A stretch of DNA of 36,295 nucleotides from Anaerolineales bacterium (GCA_021108255.1 JAIORG010000191.1:1-36295), one strand, 5' to 3'; shown: positions 6,488 through 15,680, numbered from the stretch's first letter. Made by a program: numbers and translations. Notes: generated by a model from the letters alone, not told the origin.

Positions 6488-8356
6488 ATGGAAGAAACCA
6501 TGTCTTTTCTCCCGCTTTTAATCGTGATCTTTCTGGCATTCCTGGTGCCGATCACTCTCTCCAGATTCAAAAAATTGCGACTGCCAATTGTCGTAGGAGA
6601 AATCATTGCAGGGATTATTGTAGGTAGAAGCGGATTTGGATGGGTACAGCACCATGAATTGGTCCTGGATCTGCTGGCCGAACTGGGTTTTGTGTTCCTG
6701 ATGTTCCTTTCCGGAATGGAAATTGATTTTTCCAGCCTGGGTTTGTTCACAAATCAAAAAAGAAGCAAAGATCAACCCTGGAATCCCTTTAAACTGGCAG
6801 GCACTTCCTTCTTACTCACTCTGATTTTATCCACTTTTATTGGATTTGCCTTTACCTGGGCGGACCTGGCATCCAGCCCCTGGATGATCGCCCTGATCCT
6901 CTCTACAACTTCATTGGGAGTGGTAGTTCCGGTTCTAAAAGAACAGGGCTTGAGTAATGGACGCTATGGGCAAACACTGTTGATCTCCGCCTTAATCGCG
7001 GATTTTGTTACCATGCTGCTGATCACTGTAGTGGTAGCAGCCCTGTCCCAGGGGTTAACCCTGGATATTCTGCTGATCGGTTTGCTCTTTGTGGCCTTTT
7101 TCCTGGTGTATTATTTTGGCGGGATCTTTTTTAACCGGCTTAATAGTATGCGGCGAGTGGTGAAAGAGCTAAGTTCAGCCACCGCTCAAATCAAAGTCCG
7201 GGCTGCTTTTACCATGATGCTGATTTTTGTTGCCCTGGCGGAAATGCTGGGTACTGAGATTATCCTTGGCGCCTTCCTTGCCGGGGCAATCATCTCCCTT
7301 TTAAAACGTCCGGAAGATTCCGATTTGTCTCACCAGCTGGATTCCATCGGGTACGGCTTTTTTATTCCTATCTTTTTTATCATGGTCGGAGTAGATTTTA
7401 ATTTATCTTCCCTGGTCAGTTCTCCCAGCGCCCTGCTTTTAGTTCCTTTGCTTCTGGCAGCCGCAGCGGTGGTTAAACTTCTTCCATCTCTACTATTTAA
7501 AATTAATTTTTCCTGGAAACAAACCCTGGGAGCAGGTACGCTGCTTTCGTCCCGGCTCTCCCTTATCATTGCCGCCTCCGCTATCGGTTTGCGCATCGGG
7601 GTAATCAGCGAACCGTTTAACTCGGCCATCATCCTGGTAGCAATAATAACCGTTGTGATCGCTCCCCCGCTGTTTATCAAACTAGTCCCCGCAAAAGAGC
7701 TTGAAGAAGAATCACCCATCCTGGTGATGGGTGCAGGACCGATCGGACTGCAGGTTGCCCAGCACATACAGAATCACGGCGATCTGGTAGTTATCATTGA
7801 TGAAGAGGAAAACCGGGTTCAGCGTGCTCTCCGGGCTGGCCTGACCGCGATTCAAGCCAAAACCGATGCCTATGACCCATCAACAGAAGAGTTATTAAAC
7901 AAATCTGACCGTTTGGTATGTGCCTTCAGTGAGACCGAGAAGAATTACCGCATCTGCAGCCGGGCGCGAACAACCTATGGAATCAATCATGTTGTCGCCC
8001 GGATTACCGCTCCCGGTGAGATTTCCCGGTTTGAGAAATTAGGGGTGACTCCTCTCAACGCCGCTACAGACCAGGCAGTCCTGTTGGGGTTGGTCGTCCG
8101 CAATCCAACCATGTACCAGCTGCTCACCAGGACTGACGATGCCCGGGATTTGTGTGAATTCGCCATTCGAAATCCTCTCTATCTCAATAAACCTTTAAAG
8201 GATATCGAATTTCCCGGTGATTTACTGGTAGTTGCGGTACGGAAAAAGGGAGAATTAATCATCCCCCGGGGTGATACTGTTTTGAAGATGGGCGATCATC
8301 TCACCGTGCTTGGTCCGGAAAACTGCGTAGATCAAACCCGGGATTTGTTTGGTTAA
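6488..8356 (+). CDS. Kef-type (CPA2) monovalent cation/proton antiporter with TrkA domains
   Basis: This 622-residue integral membrane protein has about 12-13 hydrophobic segments in the first 400 residues, including GFVFLMFLSGMEID, TTSLGVVVPVLKE and ILGAFLAGAIISL, which are typical of the Na+/H+-exchanger domain of CPA2 proteins. From about 407 a TrkA-N (RCK) Rossmann domain follows, with VMGAGPIGLQVAQ and an acidic strand end (VIIDEEENR), then a TrkA-C domain to the end (PRGDTVLKMGDHLTVLG). RCK domains bind nucleotide and gate transport. The family exports K+ or Na+ in exchange for H+ for pH, osmotic or electrophile protection. The ATG at 6488 has AAGGAT 8 bp upstream, and the gene is 36 bp after lipA. 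Its stop is 1 bp from the stop of the convergent next gene, leaving no room for a separate terminator. K+ versus Na+ cannot be decided. Confidence 0.92.
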   Translation: MEETMSFLPLLIVIFLAFLVPITLSRFKKLRLPIVVGEIIAGIIVGRSGFGWVQHHELVLDLLAELGFVFLMFLSGMEIDFSSLGLFTNQKRSKDQPWNPFKLAGTSFLLTLILSTFIGFAFTWADLASSPWMIALILSTTSLGVVVPVLKEQGLSNGRYGQTLLISALIADFVTMLLITVVVAALSQGLTLDILLIGLLFVAFFLVYYFGGIFFNRLNSMRRVVKELSSATAQIKVRAAFTMMLIFVALAEMLGTEIILGAFLAGAIISLLKRPEDSDLSHQLDSIGYGFFIPIFFIMVGVDFNLSSLVSSPSALLLVPLLLAAAAVVKLLPSLLFKINFSWKQTLGAGTLLSSRLSLIIAASAIGLRIGVISEPFNSAIILVAIITVVIAPPLFIKLVPAKELEEESPILVMGAGPIGLQVAQHIQNHGDLVVIIDEEENRVQRALRAGLTAIQAKTDAYDPSTEELLNKSDRLVCAFSETEKNYRICSRARTTYGINHVVARITAPGEISRFEKLGVTPLNAATDQAVLLGLVVRNPTMYQLLTRTDDARDLCEFAIRNPLYLNKPLKDIEFPGDLLVVAVRKKGELIIPRGDTVLKMGDHLTVLGPENCVDQTRDLFG

Positions 8357-8357
8357 T

Positions 8358-9527
8358 TCAACCAATTTCCCATGGCGGTCTGCCAGTTCCGATTCCATCG
8401 TCTCCCCCCAGGGAAGCCCGGATTTGACCTCCTAATTCAGGAAAGGCATCCGCAGCTGCGGCTAATAATCCAAAACAACCAGTCAGCATCATATCCCCGA
8501 ACGGCGCCGCAAAGTAAGGCCGCAGGGTTGATCTCCGCATCAAGCTCCGGCGCGGGCCTGTGACGACCAGGTTAAACGCACCTTCCGATAAATCATAAGG
8601 TTCAGGAGAATAAATCAACGCGCCGTGACCATGATCATCAAAGATCTCCTGGTTGGTCAGGGTACCTGCTGCGAACGAGCGCAGGATACGATCCAGTTTA
8701 TCGGTGGTTATAAAACCGGTATGGTGCTCAAAAACACCTTCCACTTGCTCTCCATTCAAACGGAATGCCAGGGTATGGAGATTCCCCACATTAACAGCCA
8801 TAACCCGGGACCTGTTTTTTACTGCAGGATCCATTATGGCTCCCAGGACTGCTGCCGGCGCAGTATCCATCACCAACAGCGGCGCATCCACATCCCCGGC
8901 AGAGATTTCAACCGCCCGGAGCCGGGTCATTTTTTCCGGGATTTCCCCTCGTTTGAAAGCCAGTTTGCTGAGGCTTGCCCCGCCTGCTCCAGATGTTTCT
9001 GGATCTAAGCGCTCCGCCAGATAATCAAATCGGAACTGCCGATCAGAGTAACCTGGTGGCGCGGCGCCGTGATCAAATACAGCAACAGCAGCCGCATCAA
9101 GATCATCCAGAGATACCCCAAATTCAGTTAAAGCTCTCCTGATCGCGGGAAAATCAAAATCCTTCAAATCAATCCGGCATACATCAGCCGGAAGGGTACT
9201 TACTTCATCTTCCCCAATTATCTTGATTCCGATTTCCTGAACTGCCTCCAGGTCATCATTAAAACTCCGGGCTGCATCAGGGGTAGCATAAAGGGCATTT
9301 CCCGCTTGAACATGATCCCGGGCAGCCCAGTGGCTTGGTCCTCCTCCCATGGTTACTCCGGTTAAAACCACTGGTTCACCTTTCATTGAAGCCTGCTTAA
9401 GGCGTCGAAATACCATCATGGTTGGGGAGGGAACCACCAACTTAATACCGTTCTCAATATCCAATCCCGATTGATAAAGGTATATATCCTGGGTGCCGGT
9501 TCCGATATCTACTGATAGAATTTTCAT
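8358..9527 (-). CDS. DUF1786 family protein (ASKHA-like fold)
   Basis: This 389-residue soluble protein starts MKILSVDIGTGTQDIYLY. The DIGTGT motif resembles the phosphate-1 loop of the actin/Hsp70/sugar-kinase ATPase superfamily. The length and internal motifs (VVPSPTMMVFRR, LTGVTMGGGPSHWAA, FDHGAAPPGYSDR, VNVGNLHTLAFRL, VTGPRRSLMR) match the DUF1786 family. That family is sometimes labelled 'putative pyruvate formate-lyase activating enzyme', but here there is no radical-SAM CxxxCxxC motif, so the label is not supported. The VNVGNLHTLAF segment may be a second phosphate-binding or adenosine-side motif. It is transcribed towards kef and away from the ferredoxin. Function is unknown; an ATP-dependent kinase or hydrolase is an inference from the fold. 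Confidence 0.8.
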   Translation of the reverse strand: MKILSVDIGTGTQDIYLYQSGLDIENGIKLVVPSPTMMVFRRLKQASMKGEPVVLTGVTMGGGPSHWAARDHVQAGNALYATPDAARSFNDDLEAVQEIGIKIIGEDEVSTLPADVCRIDLKDFDFPAIRRALTEFGVSLDDLDAAAVAVFDHGAAPPGYSDRQFRFDYLAERLDPETSGAGGASLSKLAFKRGEIPEKMTRLRAVEISAGDVDAPLLVMDTAPAAVLGAIMDPAVKNRSRVMAVNVGNLHTLAFRLNGEQVEGVFEHHTGFITTDKLDRILRSFAAGTLTNQEIFDDHGHGALIYSPEPYDLSEGAFNLVVTGPRRSLMRRSTLRPYFAAPFGDMMLTGCFGLLAAAADAFPELGGQIRASLGGDDGIGTGRPPWEIG

Positions 9528-9781
9528 AGGGATGTATCCATTAAGACGATGACGATGATCAGTATTCTATTCTACTCTATTTAGATCTCCCCATTTATAA
9601 TGGCTCCAGATGTGGTTATACTTATCAAAAGATATCAAACACAGGGTCTGAATTAGTATATAATAAAAATTACGAGGTTTGGTCCCTTCATTAACGCTAG
9701 AAAAACTGGTGATAATGCCCGGATCAGTCTCTCCCGATTTGGTATCAATTCACTTATAGACCCAAGATAGGAGGAATGCCC

Positions 9782-10171
9782 ATGACCCATATTATTACCA
9801 GCCTTTGTTTGCGGGATGGAGGATGTATCGAGGTTTGCCCGGTTGAATGCATCATCGTCGGCAAACCGATCGAAGAGTGGCCCTGGATGTATATTGACCC
9901 GGATGCCTGCATCGACTGCGGCGCCTGTGTCCCGGAATGTCCTTATGAGGCCATTTTTATGGAAGATGAAGTTCCCGATGATTACGAAGCCACCGGGGGC
10001 GAATATATCAGCAGACTTGGTCTTGATGGTCATTATGAAGCGACCGACCATTATGACGAGACAGTTATCCTGGATTGTGTTAAGAAGCTGGAAGCAGGTG
10101 AAATCGTGGATTTGACAGAAGATATTCAAGCCAACTACGATTTCTTTTCAGACGGTCCTGGTTACGACTAA
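9782..10171 (+). CDS. FdxA-like ferredoxin with two iron-sulfur clusters
   Basis: The protein has 129 residues. AGGAGG at 9769-9774 lies 7 bp before the ATG at 9782 and only 1 bp before the ATG at 9776, so 9782 is chosen. The N-terminal half is a bacterial ferredoxin domain. C9, C15, C19-P and C23 form the first cluster set, and C43-x2-C46-x2-C49-x3-C53-P the second (CIDCGACVPECP). The arrangement is that of seven-iron FdxA proteins ([3Fe-4S] plus [4Fe-4S]), except that the first gap is x5 rather than the usual longer one. ECPYEAIFMEDEVPDDY is typical of FdxA. The remaining 60 residues are acidic and without cysteines. It lies tail-to-tail with the nuo operon, so it is a neighbour but not co-transcribed. 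A low-potential electron carrier; partner unknown. Confidence 0.92.
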   Translation: MTHIITSLCLRDGGCIEVCPVECIIVGKPIEEWPWMYIDPDACIDCGACVPECPYEAIFMEDEVPDDYEATGGEYISRLGLDGHYEATDHYDETVILDCVKKLEAGEIVDLTEDIQANYDFFSDGPGYD

Positions 10172-10195
10172 ATTGAAAAACTGAATTTCTCAAAG

Positions 10196-10224
10196 GGACC
10201 GGGTTCTTTAAAAGAACCCGGTCC
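10196..10224 (+). terminator. Rho-independent terminator of the ferredoxin gene
   Basis: The arms GGACCGGGTTC (10196-10206) and GAACCCGGTCC (10214-10224) are perfectly complementary over 11 bp and followed by TTTCTC. The hairpin starts 24 bp after the ferredoxin stop. Confidence 0.8.
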
Positions 10225-10230
10225 TTTCTC

Positions 10231-10330
10231 CCGGCGATTAAAATCGCGGGCTAGGTAAAGCAAGTCCCATTGAAGTGGGACTTCTGCAATTAATCTAATA
10301 GTTGAAATCACTAACTTTTAAACCTTAAAC
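10231..10330 (+). repeat. Interspersed structured repeat, copy A
   Basis: This is a 100-bp unit about 91% identical to copy B (10437-10536) and related in inverted orientation to copy C near 31203-31309. It opens with a bulged hairpin (CCGGCGATT-aa-AATCGCGGG), then GCTAGG, then a second hairpin AAGTCCCA (10262-10269) / TGGGACTT (10276-10283), then an AT-rich tail ending TTAAACCTTAAAC. It lies directly after the ferredoxin terminator. Confidence 0.85.
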
Positions 10331-10346
10331 CCAGTTTACCCCCGTT

Positions 10347-10380
10347 TGTCATCCTGAGCCCTTCGATTTCACTCATGACA
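10347..10380. repeat. TGTCATCCTGAG-type stem-loop between repeat copies
   Basis: The arms TGTCAT plus GAG and CTC plus ATGACA pair with a 3-nt bulge. The motif TGTCATCCTGAGCCCTTCG looks like another short interspersed element inserted between copies A and B. Confidence 0.45.
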
Positions 10381-10436
10381 GGCGCAATGACAGATGTGTA
10401 GGGGCGACCCTTCGATACGTCGCATCTGATATTCGC

Positions 10437-10536
10437 CCGGCGATTAAAATCGCGGGCTAGGATAAGCAAGTCCCTCCGGAGAGGGACTTCTGTAGTTAAT
10501 CTAATAGTTGAAATCACTAACTTTTAAACCTTAAAC
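10437..10536 (+). repeat. Interspersed structured repeat, copy B
   Basis: This is the second tandem copy, 206 bp downstream of copy A. Its hairpin is AAGTCCCTC (10468-10476) / GAGGGACTT (10481-10489) with a 4-nt loop. The eighth base pair is T-A here but A-T in copy A, a compensatory change. It is preceded by TGTAGGGGCGACCC at about 10398-10410, shared with the element at 3210-3277. The unit is followed by a further AACCTTAAAC tail and reaches to within 27 bp of the nuoN stop. Confidence 0.85.
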
Positions 10537-10562
10537 CTTCCAACCTTAAACGCGATTTATCT

Positions 10563-12008
10563 TTAGAATATATTTAATACCGCCCGGCTCGCCCAACGGA
10601 AGAGTGGGGTAGCGAATACACTCAGCAGCACTACTGCGAGGGCCCCGACTATGGAAACCAGCTGGACCAATCGGTCAGGGGCTATTTCAGGATCCCCTTC
10701 CCGCATGTACATATTCACCACTACCCGTAAATAGTAATAAGCTGACAGAATTGAAGTCAACACACCGATCACTGCCAGCCAGGTATACCCACCTTCCAGC
10801 ACTGTCCGGAATAAATAAAATTTTCCCATAAAACCAATTGTTGGCGGCACGCCGATGAAAGACAGCATAAACACCAGCATGGCGGCTGCCAAAACCGGAT
10901 ACTTCTTTCCCAATCCATAATAATCTTCCAGCTGCAGTCCCTTCCCCTCCGCTCGTTCCAGGGCAATCACTACTGACCAGGCTCCAAAATTAGTTACCGC
11001 ATAAGCCAGCAGGTAAAACAAACTGGAAGCAACAGCATCCTTGCTAACAAACTCTTGCCCGAAAGCAACCACGGCCATCATGATGTAACCCGCGTGGGCG
11101 ATGCTGGAATATGCCAGCATGCGTTTGATATTGTCCTGCACTATGGCGATCAGGTTTCCAGCAAACATGGTCAGGGCAGATAATATCCAGAAAACCGGGA
11201 CAAAATTTCCCGCCAGGACCGGAAGCGCTGCCAGGAAAATTCGCAGCAAGGCCGCAAAACCAGCCGCTTTGGCACCTACAGCCATAAAGGCAGTCAAAGG
11301 GGTGGGAGCGCCGTGATACACATCCGGGGTCCACATATGGAAGGGGACCAGAGCTACTTTAAATCCCAGGCCAATCAGAATCAAACCCGCTCCAATCAGC
11401 AGCAATGGCATATTCGCTAACCCTGAGTCCACAGCTGCAACAATGCCGGACAAAGAAGTTGTACCGGTCGCGCCAAAACTCAGTGCCACACCGTAAACGA
11501 CAAAACCTCCCGCAAAGGCGCCTAACAAGAAATATTTCAGCGCTGCTTCTTCGGAAGCGGGGTTTGGGCGGGCTATTCCTGCCAGGATATAAAGGGGAAT
11601 GGATAGCAGTTCCAGGGCCAGGAAGACCACGATTAAATCAGCAGCCTGAGCCATTAATATCATCCCGCTGATTGAGTACAGCAGCAAGGGATAATATTCT
11701 CCCCTGTTAATACCCATTCTTTTCAGATAGCCATATGCCAGGGCTATTCCGACAATTCCGCTCCCGGCAAACAGGATCTGCAAATAACTGGAAAAACCAT
11801 CGGCTTCAATCATCCCGTTAAACGCGGTTGATCCGGCAACAGGGTTCAATGCTGAAATGACTAACGTTATCAGTAATCCCAGGGCAGCCAGAATGGGGGT
11901 TAACCCTTCTATTTTCCGGGTGAAAAAGAGATCTAGAAGCAGGAGCGCGCTGGCCCAGGCAACCAGGATTATTAAGGGGAGAATGGCGTAAAAATCTATC
12001 GTTGTCAT
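10563..12008 (-). CDS. nuoN: NADH-quinone oxidoreductase subunit N
   Basis: This is the last gene of the 14-gene nuo operon. It encodes one of the three antiporter-like proton-pumping subunits in the membrane arm of complex I. It has 481 residues and about 14 transmembrane segments. Recognisable parts are FLALELLSIPLYILAG with the conserved TM5 glutamate, KYFLLGAFAGGF, FKVALVPFHMWTPDVYHGAPTP with the TM7-8 lysine and HxWxPDxYxGAP motif, and RMLAYSSIAHAGYIMM. The start ATG is 18 bp after the nuoM stop. There is no clear terminator beyond the stop; the repeat copies begin there instead. Confidence 0.97.
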   Translation of the reverse strand: MTTIDFYAILPLIILVAWASALLLLDLFFTRKIEGLTPILAALGLLITLVISALNPVAGSTAFNGMIEADGFSSYLQILFAGSGIVGIALAYGYLKRMGINRGEYYPLLLYSISGMILMAQAADLIVVFLALELLSIPLYILAGIARPNPASEEAALKYFLLGAFAGGFVVYGVALSFGATGTTSLSGIVAAVDSGLANMPLLLIGAGLILIGLGFKVALVPFHMWTPDVYHGAPTPLTAFMAVGAKAAGFAALLRIFLAALPVLAGNFVPVFWILSALTMFAGNLIAIVQDNIKRMLAYSSIAHAGYIMMAVVAFGQEFVSKDAVASSLFYLLAYAVTNFGAWSVVIALERAEGKGLQLEDYYGLGKKYPVLAAAMLVFMLSFIGVPPTIGFMGKFYLFRTVLEGGYTWLAVIGVLTSILSAYYYLRVVVNMYMREGDPEIAPDRLVQLVSIVGALAVVLLSVFATPLFRWASRAVLNIF

Positions 12009-12026
12009 AAGTTTTACCCTGAGGGT

Positions 12027-13535
12027 TTAATACATCGCCAGCGATGCTGTTTCGATAATAGTGAGCAGTTTTTCAACCGCAGGCGCCATCAGCGTGAAAA
12101 ATGGTTTGGGGTAAAGCCCGATCCAGAAGATCAGGATTACCAGGGGAGTGATGGTAACTAATTCCCTTACCGTGAGGTCCTTTAACCCTTTGTTTTCTTC
12201 TTTATCAAGCGGGCCAAGGAATAATTTCTGGAACATATACAGCAAATACACCGCTGCCAGGATGACTCCCAGCGCGGCTAAGCCGGCATACCAGGGAGAT
12301 CCAATTGCCTCCGAACCGAAGGCACCCAGCAGAATGGGGAATTCACCGGCAAAACCGTTCAGCCCCGGCAATCCCATGGAGGAAAGGGTTACCACCAGGG
12401 TCAGCGCCCCATAAACCGGCATCACTTTCCACAACCCGCCAAAGTCGTCCATCACGCGGGTATGGCGCCGTTCATAAATCATACCAACCAGGAGGAACAA
12501 AGCACCGGTGCTGATACCGTGGTTAACCATTTGCAGGATACCGCCTTGAATTCCCTGCGGATTGAGGGCAAATAATCCCAACATGACAAATCCAAGGTGG
12601 CTGACTGAAGAATAAGCAACCAGCATCTTCACATCTTTCTGATAATACGAGACAGCCGCCCCGTACAGGATACCGATCACAGCCAGGAGCGCCATCCAGG
12701 GAGCTGCCTGAAGGGCTGCTTTGGGGAAAAGGGGGATATTAAAGCGGAGGAATCCGTATGTTCCCATTTTAAGCAGCACGCCGGCAAGGATCACAGACCC
12801 TGCTGTTGGTGCCTGAACGTGAGCATCCGGAAGCCAGGAATGCAGCGGCCACATAGGCACTTTAATAGCAAATGCTGCCGCAAAAGCCAGGAACAGCCAA
12901 AGCTGAACTTGAGCCGGGATACCGCCCATCGCGGTCAGATCCGGAACCGAGAAGGTGCCCTGGTAAATACCGAGCCACAAAATCGCCAGCAGCATCAATA
13001 CTGATCCGGTCATAGTATAGAGGAAGAATTTCACGGCGGCGTACATCCGCTTTGGACCTCCCCAGATACCTATCAAAAAATACATCGGGACCAGCGTGAA
13101 TTCCCAGAAAACATAGAAAAGGAATAAATCCTGGGCCAAAAACACACCCAGCATACCTACTTCCAGGAGCAGGAAAAAGATCATGAAATCTTTTACCCTG
13201 TCTTCAACCGCTGTCCAGGTGGAGAGCAGGGAGATGGGGGTTAAAAATGTAGTTAGTAAAACCAGTAATATGCTTAACCCATCCACACCCATCTGGTATG
13301 AAATTTCCCAATCGGCGATTTCGATCCAGGATAAATTGATCACCAGCTGCAAATCAGGATTATTCGGGTCAAACAGGGTCAAAACCCAGATAGATAAACC
13401 AAAAGTGATTAAGGAAACGATCAATGCCGTCCAGCGAATTTCCTTCTTCTGCTCTTGTTTGAACAACAAGATCACCAGCACCCCTACCAGAGGGAAGAGG
13501 GTGACCAAATTGAGGGGATTCGTGAAAAAAGTCAT
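12027..13535 (-). CDS. nuoM: NADH-quinone oxidoreductase subunit M
   Basis: This is the antiporter-like membrane subunit of complex I, with 502 residues from the ATG at 13535. A further in-frame ATG at 13577 would add 14 polar residues and start 3 bp after nuoL. The GGAGG at 13546-13550 and the hydrophobic MTFFTNPLNLVTLFPLVG start favour 13535. Conserved features are FFLLLEVGMLGVFLAQD, FWEFTLVPMYFLIGIWGG with the TM5 glutamate, FAIKVPMWPLHSWLPDAH with the key lysine and HSWLPDAH motif, and KMLVAYSSVSHLGFVMLG. It couples quinone reduction to H+ translocation with NuoL and NuoN. Confidence 0.97.
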   Translation of the reverse strand: MTFFTNPLNLVTLFPLVGVLVILLFKQEQKKEIRWTALIVSLITFGLSIWVLTLFDPNNPDLQLVINLSWIEIADWEISYQMGVDGLSILLVLLTTFLTPISLLSTWTAVEDRVKDFMIFFLLLEVGMLGVFLAQDLFLFYVFWEFTLVPMYFLIGIWGGPKRMYAAVKFFLYTMTGSVLMLLAILWLGIYQGTFSVPDLTAMGGIPAQVQLWLFLAFAAAFAIKVPMWPLHSWLPDAHVQAPTAGSVILAGVLLKMGTYGFLRFNIPLFPKAALQAAPWMALLAVIGILYGAAVSYYQKDVKMLVAYSSVSHLGFVMLGLFALNPQGIQGGILQMVNHGISTGALFLLVGMIYERRHTRVMDDFGGLWKVMPVYGALTLVVTLSSMGLPGLNGFAGEFPILLGAFGSEAIGSPWYAGLAALGVILAAVYLLYMFQKLFLGPLDKEENKGLKDLTVRELVTITPLVILIFWIGLYPKPFFTLMAPAVEKLLTIIETASLAMY

Positions 13536-13580
13536 AATAATAGGTCCTCCATTATCCGTTGAACTGAAACCATCCAACGT

Positions 13581-15680
13581 TTACTGCAGAATCAAATATC
13601 CTAGAATAACTACTACACCCGCAAATACTGCCAGGGCATAGTTGCGTACATACCCTGTTTGTAATTTCCGGGATTGTGTCGCCAGGGATTGGAAGAATTT
13701 TGCCAATCCTTTGGATATGCCGTCAATAATGCCTAAATCAATCGGTCCGGCCAGGAACCTGGCTCCCTGACGGTAAGAAGCGGCAATCACTTTGTCATGG
13801 AACCAATCATGCCAGAAATCCCAATCCACCTTGATTGACAAGAATTTAGCCAGGTCAATGTACCGATTAATAATTAAGGTTTCATAAATCTCATCTACAT
13901 ACCATTTACGGTTCATGCCGGTAAAGACCGGACCAAGGATTTTCCTCAGTGGATCCGGCTGGTTTTCTTCCAGCGGCTTTCGGCCGTACAGCAGCCAGGC
14001 CAGGAAGATAGCGACCACTGCTAATCCTGTAGAGATCAATGCGATCCAGGGATTAAACTCACCATGGTGAAGATGAAGATGAAAAGCCTCAAAGGTATGT
14101 TCCTGCCAGAGGGTAAAGGTGTGAACCCCGGGAAGATTGAGCATTCCTCCCATTGAAGCCAGGACAGCCAGGGCGATTAAGGGCACGGTGATTATCGGCG
14201 GACTTTCCTCGGCATGTCCAGCTGCCGGGTGACGGGGATCCCCGAAGAATACCAACCAAACCTGTCTTCCCATGTAAAACGCGGTGAGGAAGGCAGCAAT
14301 GGCCAGCAGGATATAAACCGGGAAGTTGAGCTGGAACGCTTCCGCCAGTATTTCATCCTTGGAGAAGAATCCAGCCAGGGGGGGAATACCAGCCAGTGCT
14401 ACTGCGCCTACCAGGAACACCCAGAAAGTTACCGGCATTCTTTTACGCAGCCCGCCCATCAAGCGCATATCGCCGGGATCGAATACTTCTTCATCATTAT
14501 GATCCCCATGATCAAGGTGATGATGCCCCCGTTCTATACCCAGGATAATTGACCCAGCTGAAAGGAATAACAATGCTTTAAAGAAAGCGTGAGTGACCAG
14601 GTGGAACATACCTGCCACGTAAGCGCCCATCCCAACCGCAGCCACCATAAAACCAAGCTGGCTGATGGTTGAATATGCCAAAACTTTTTTCAAGTCAGTT
14701 TGCCCCACCGCAATCGTAGCCGCAAAGAGGGCTGTTACTCCTCCCACCCAGGCAACCACGGATTGGGCATCAGGTACAGCAGTGTACAGCGGTGCGGACC
14801 GGGCCACCAGGTAAACGCCGGCGGTGACCATCGTTGCCGCATGGATTAATGCTGATACCGGTGTAGGTCCAGCCATCGCATCCGGCAGCCAGACAAACAG
14901 CGGCAGCTGAGCAGATTTTCCAGCCACCCCCAGCAACATAAACAAGGTAATCGCCAGGATCGCGCCCGGTTGGGTTTCAGCGATATGGTGAACCTGGGAA
15001 AACACTTCACTGAAGGTCATGGTGCGGAAAGTCCAAAACATGGTGAAACCAGCCATCAGGAAACCAAAGTCTCCGATGCGGTTGGCAATAAAGGCTTTAC
15101 TGCCTGCCAGGGCATTTTCAATTCCCGGCCTGCCTAATAAGTCCTTGTCATACCAGAAACCAATTAATAAATAAGAACACAGTCCCACCCCCTCCCAACC
15201 GACAAATAACATCAAATAATTATCAGCGCTGACTAGGATCATCATAGCAGCGATAAAAAGGTTAAAGAACACAAAAAAGCGTTGATAGCGGTTTAGATCT
15301 CCCTTAAAGCGGACATCTTCATGCATATAGCCGATAGCGTAAATATGGATCAGGGTTCCGACCCCGGAAACAACCAACATCATCGTGGCGGACAGGGTAT
15401 CCACCCGCATGGTCCAATTCACCTGCAGCTCTCCAATTGAAATCCATTCCGCCAGGGGAATAATCATCCCTTCCGGATGAGACAACAAGGATACTGCCAG
15501 TAACACCGCAGTCAGGAATGACAATCCAGAGGCAGTGCTGGCCAGGATGCCAATTGTCCGTTCTTTCATCCTGCCGCCAAAAAACATGTTAATTAACAGA
15601 CCGATGACCGGGAACAGGATTAACCCCGGGGCAAAAGAAAAGAATTCCGGTCCTTGGGTGACAGCTTCACTTAAGAGCAT
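13581..15680 (-). CDS. nuoL: NADH-quinone oxidoreductase subunit L
   Basis: This is the distal antiporter-like subunit, with 699 residues, at the long end for the family. It has the N-terminal antiporter core (FFNLFIAAMMILVSADNYL, FVGWEGVGLCSYLLIGFWY with the TM5 glutamate), GKSAQLPLFVWLPDAMAGPTPVSALIHAATMVTAG and KKVLAYSTISQLGFM. It ends with the extra C-terminal segments that form the lateral helix of complex I (about residues 540-699). A His- and Asp-rich cytoplasmic loop follows GIERG at about residue 380 (HHHLDHGDHNDEE), a common NuoL feature that may bind metal. It sits between nuoK and nuoM with short spacers. Confidence 0.97.
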   Translation of the reverse strand: MLLSEAVTQGPEFFSFAPGLILFPVIGLLINMFFGGRMKERTIGILASTASGLSFLTAVLLAVSLLSHPEGMIIPLAEWISIGELQVNWTMRVDTLSATMMLVVSGVGTLIHIYAIGYMHEDVRFKGDLNRYQRFFVFFNLFIAAMMILVSADNYLMLFVGWEGVGLCSYLLIGFWYDKDLLGRPGIENALAGSKAFIANRIGDFGFLMAGFTMFWTFRTMTFSEVFSQVHHIAETQPGAILAITLFMLLGVAGKSAQLPLFVWLPDAMAGPTPVSALIHAATMVTAGVYLVARSAPLYTAVPDAQSVVAWVGGVTALFAATIAVGQTDLKKVLAYSTISQLGFMVAAVGMGAYVAGMFHLVTHAFFKALLFLSAGSIILGIERGHHHLDHGDHNDEEVFDPGDMRLMGGLRKRMPVTFWVFLVGAVALAGIPPLAGFFSKDEILAEAFQLNFPVYILLAIAAFLTAFYMGRQVWLVFFGDPRHPAAGHAEESPPIITVPLIALAVLASMGGMLNLPGVHTFTLWQEHTFEAFHLHLHHGEFNPWIALISTGLAVVAIFLAWLLYGRKPLEENQPDPLRKILGPVFTGMNRKWYVDEIYETLIINRYIDLAKFLSIKVDWDFWHDWFHDKVIAASYRQGARFLAGPIDLGIIDGISKGLAKFFQSLATQSRKLQTGYVRNYALAVFAGVVVILGYLILQ

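Noticed and set aside
10311-10517. Minus-strand open frame of about 68 codons in the repeat region
   Set aside because: It is made entirely of repeat sequence, has no ribosome site and resembles no protein.
10231-10536. Tandem repeats as a CRISPR array
   Set aside because: There are only two adjacent 100-bp units with a 106-bp separation, the units are internally structured and not identical, and no cas genes are present.
13183-13641. Plus-strand open frame opposite nuoM/nuoL
   Set aside because: It is the antisense shadow of well-supported nuo genes. The same applies to other open frames opposite nuo, lipA, kef and HMG-CoA reductase.
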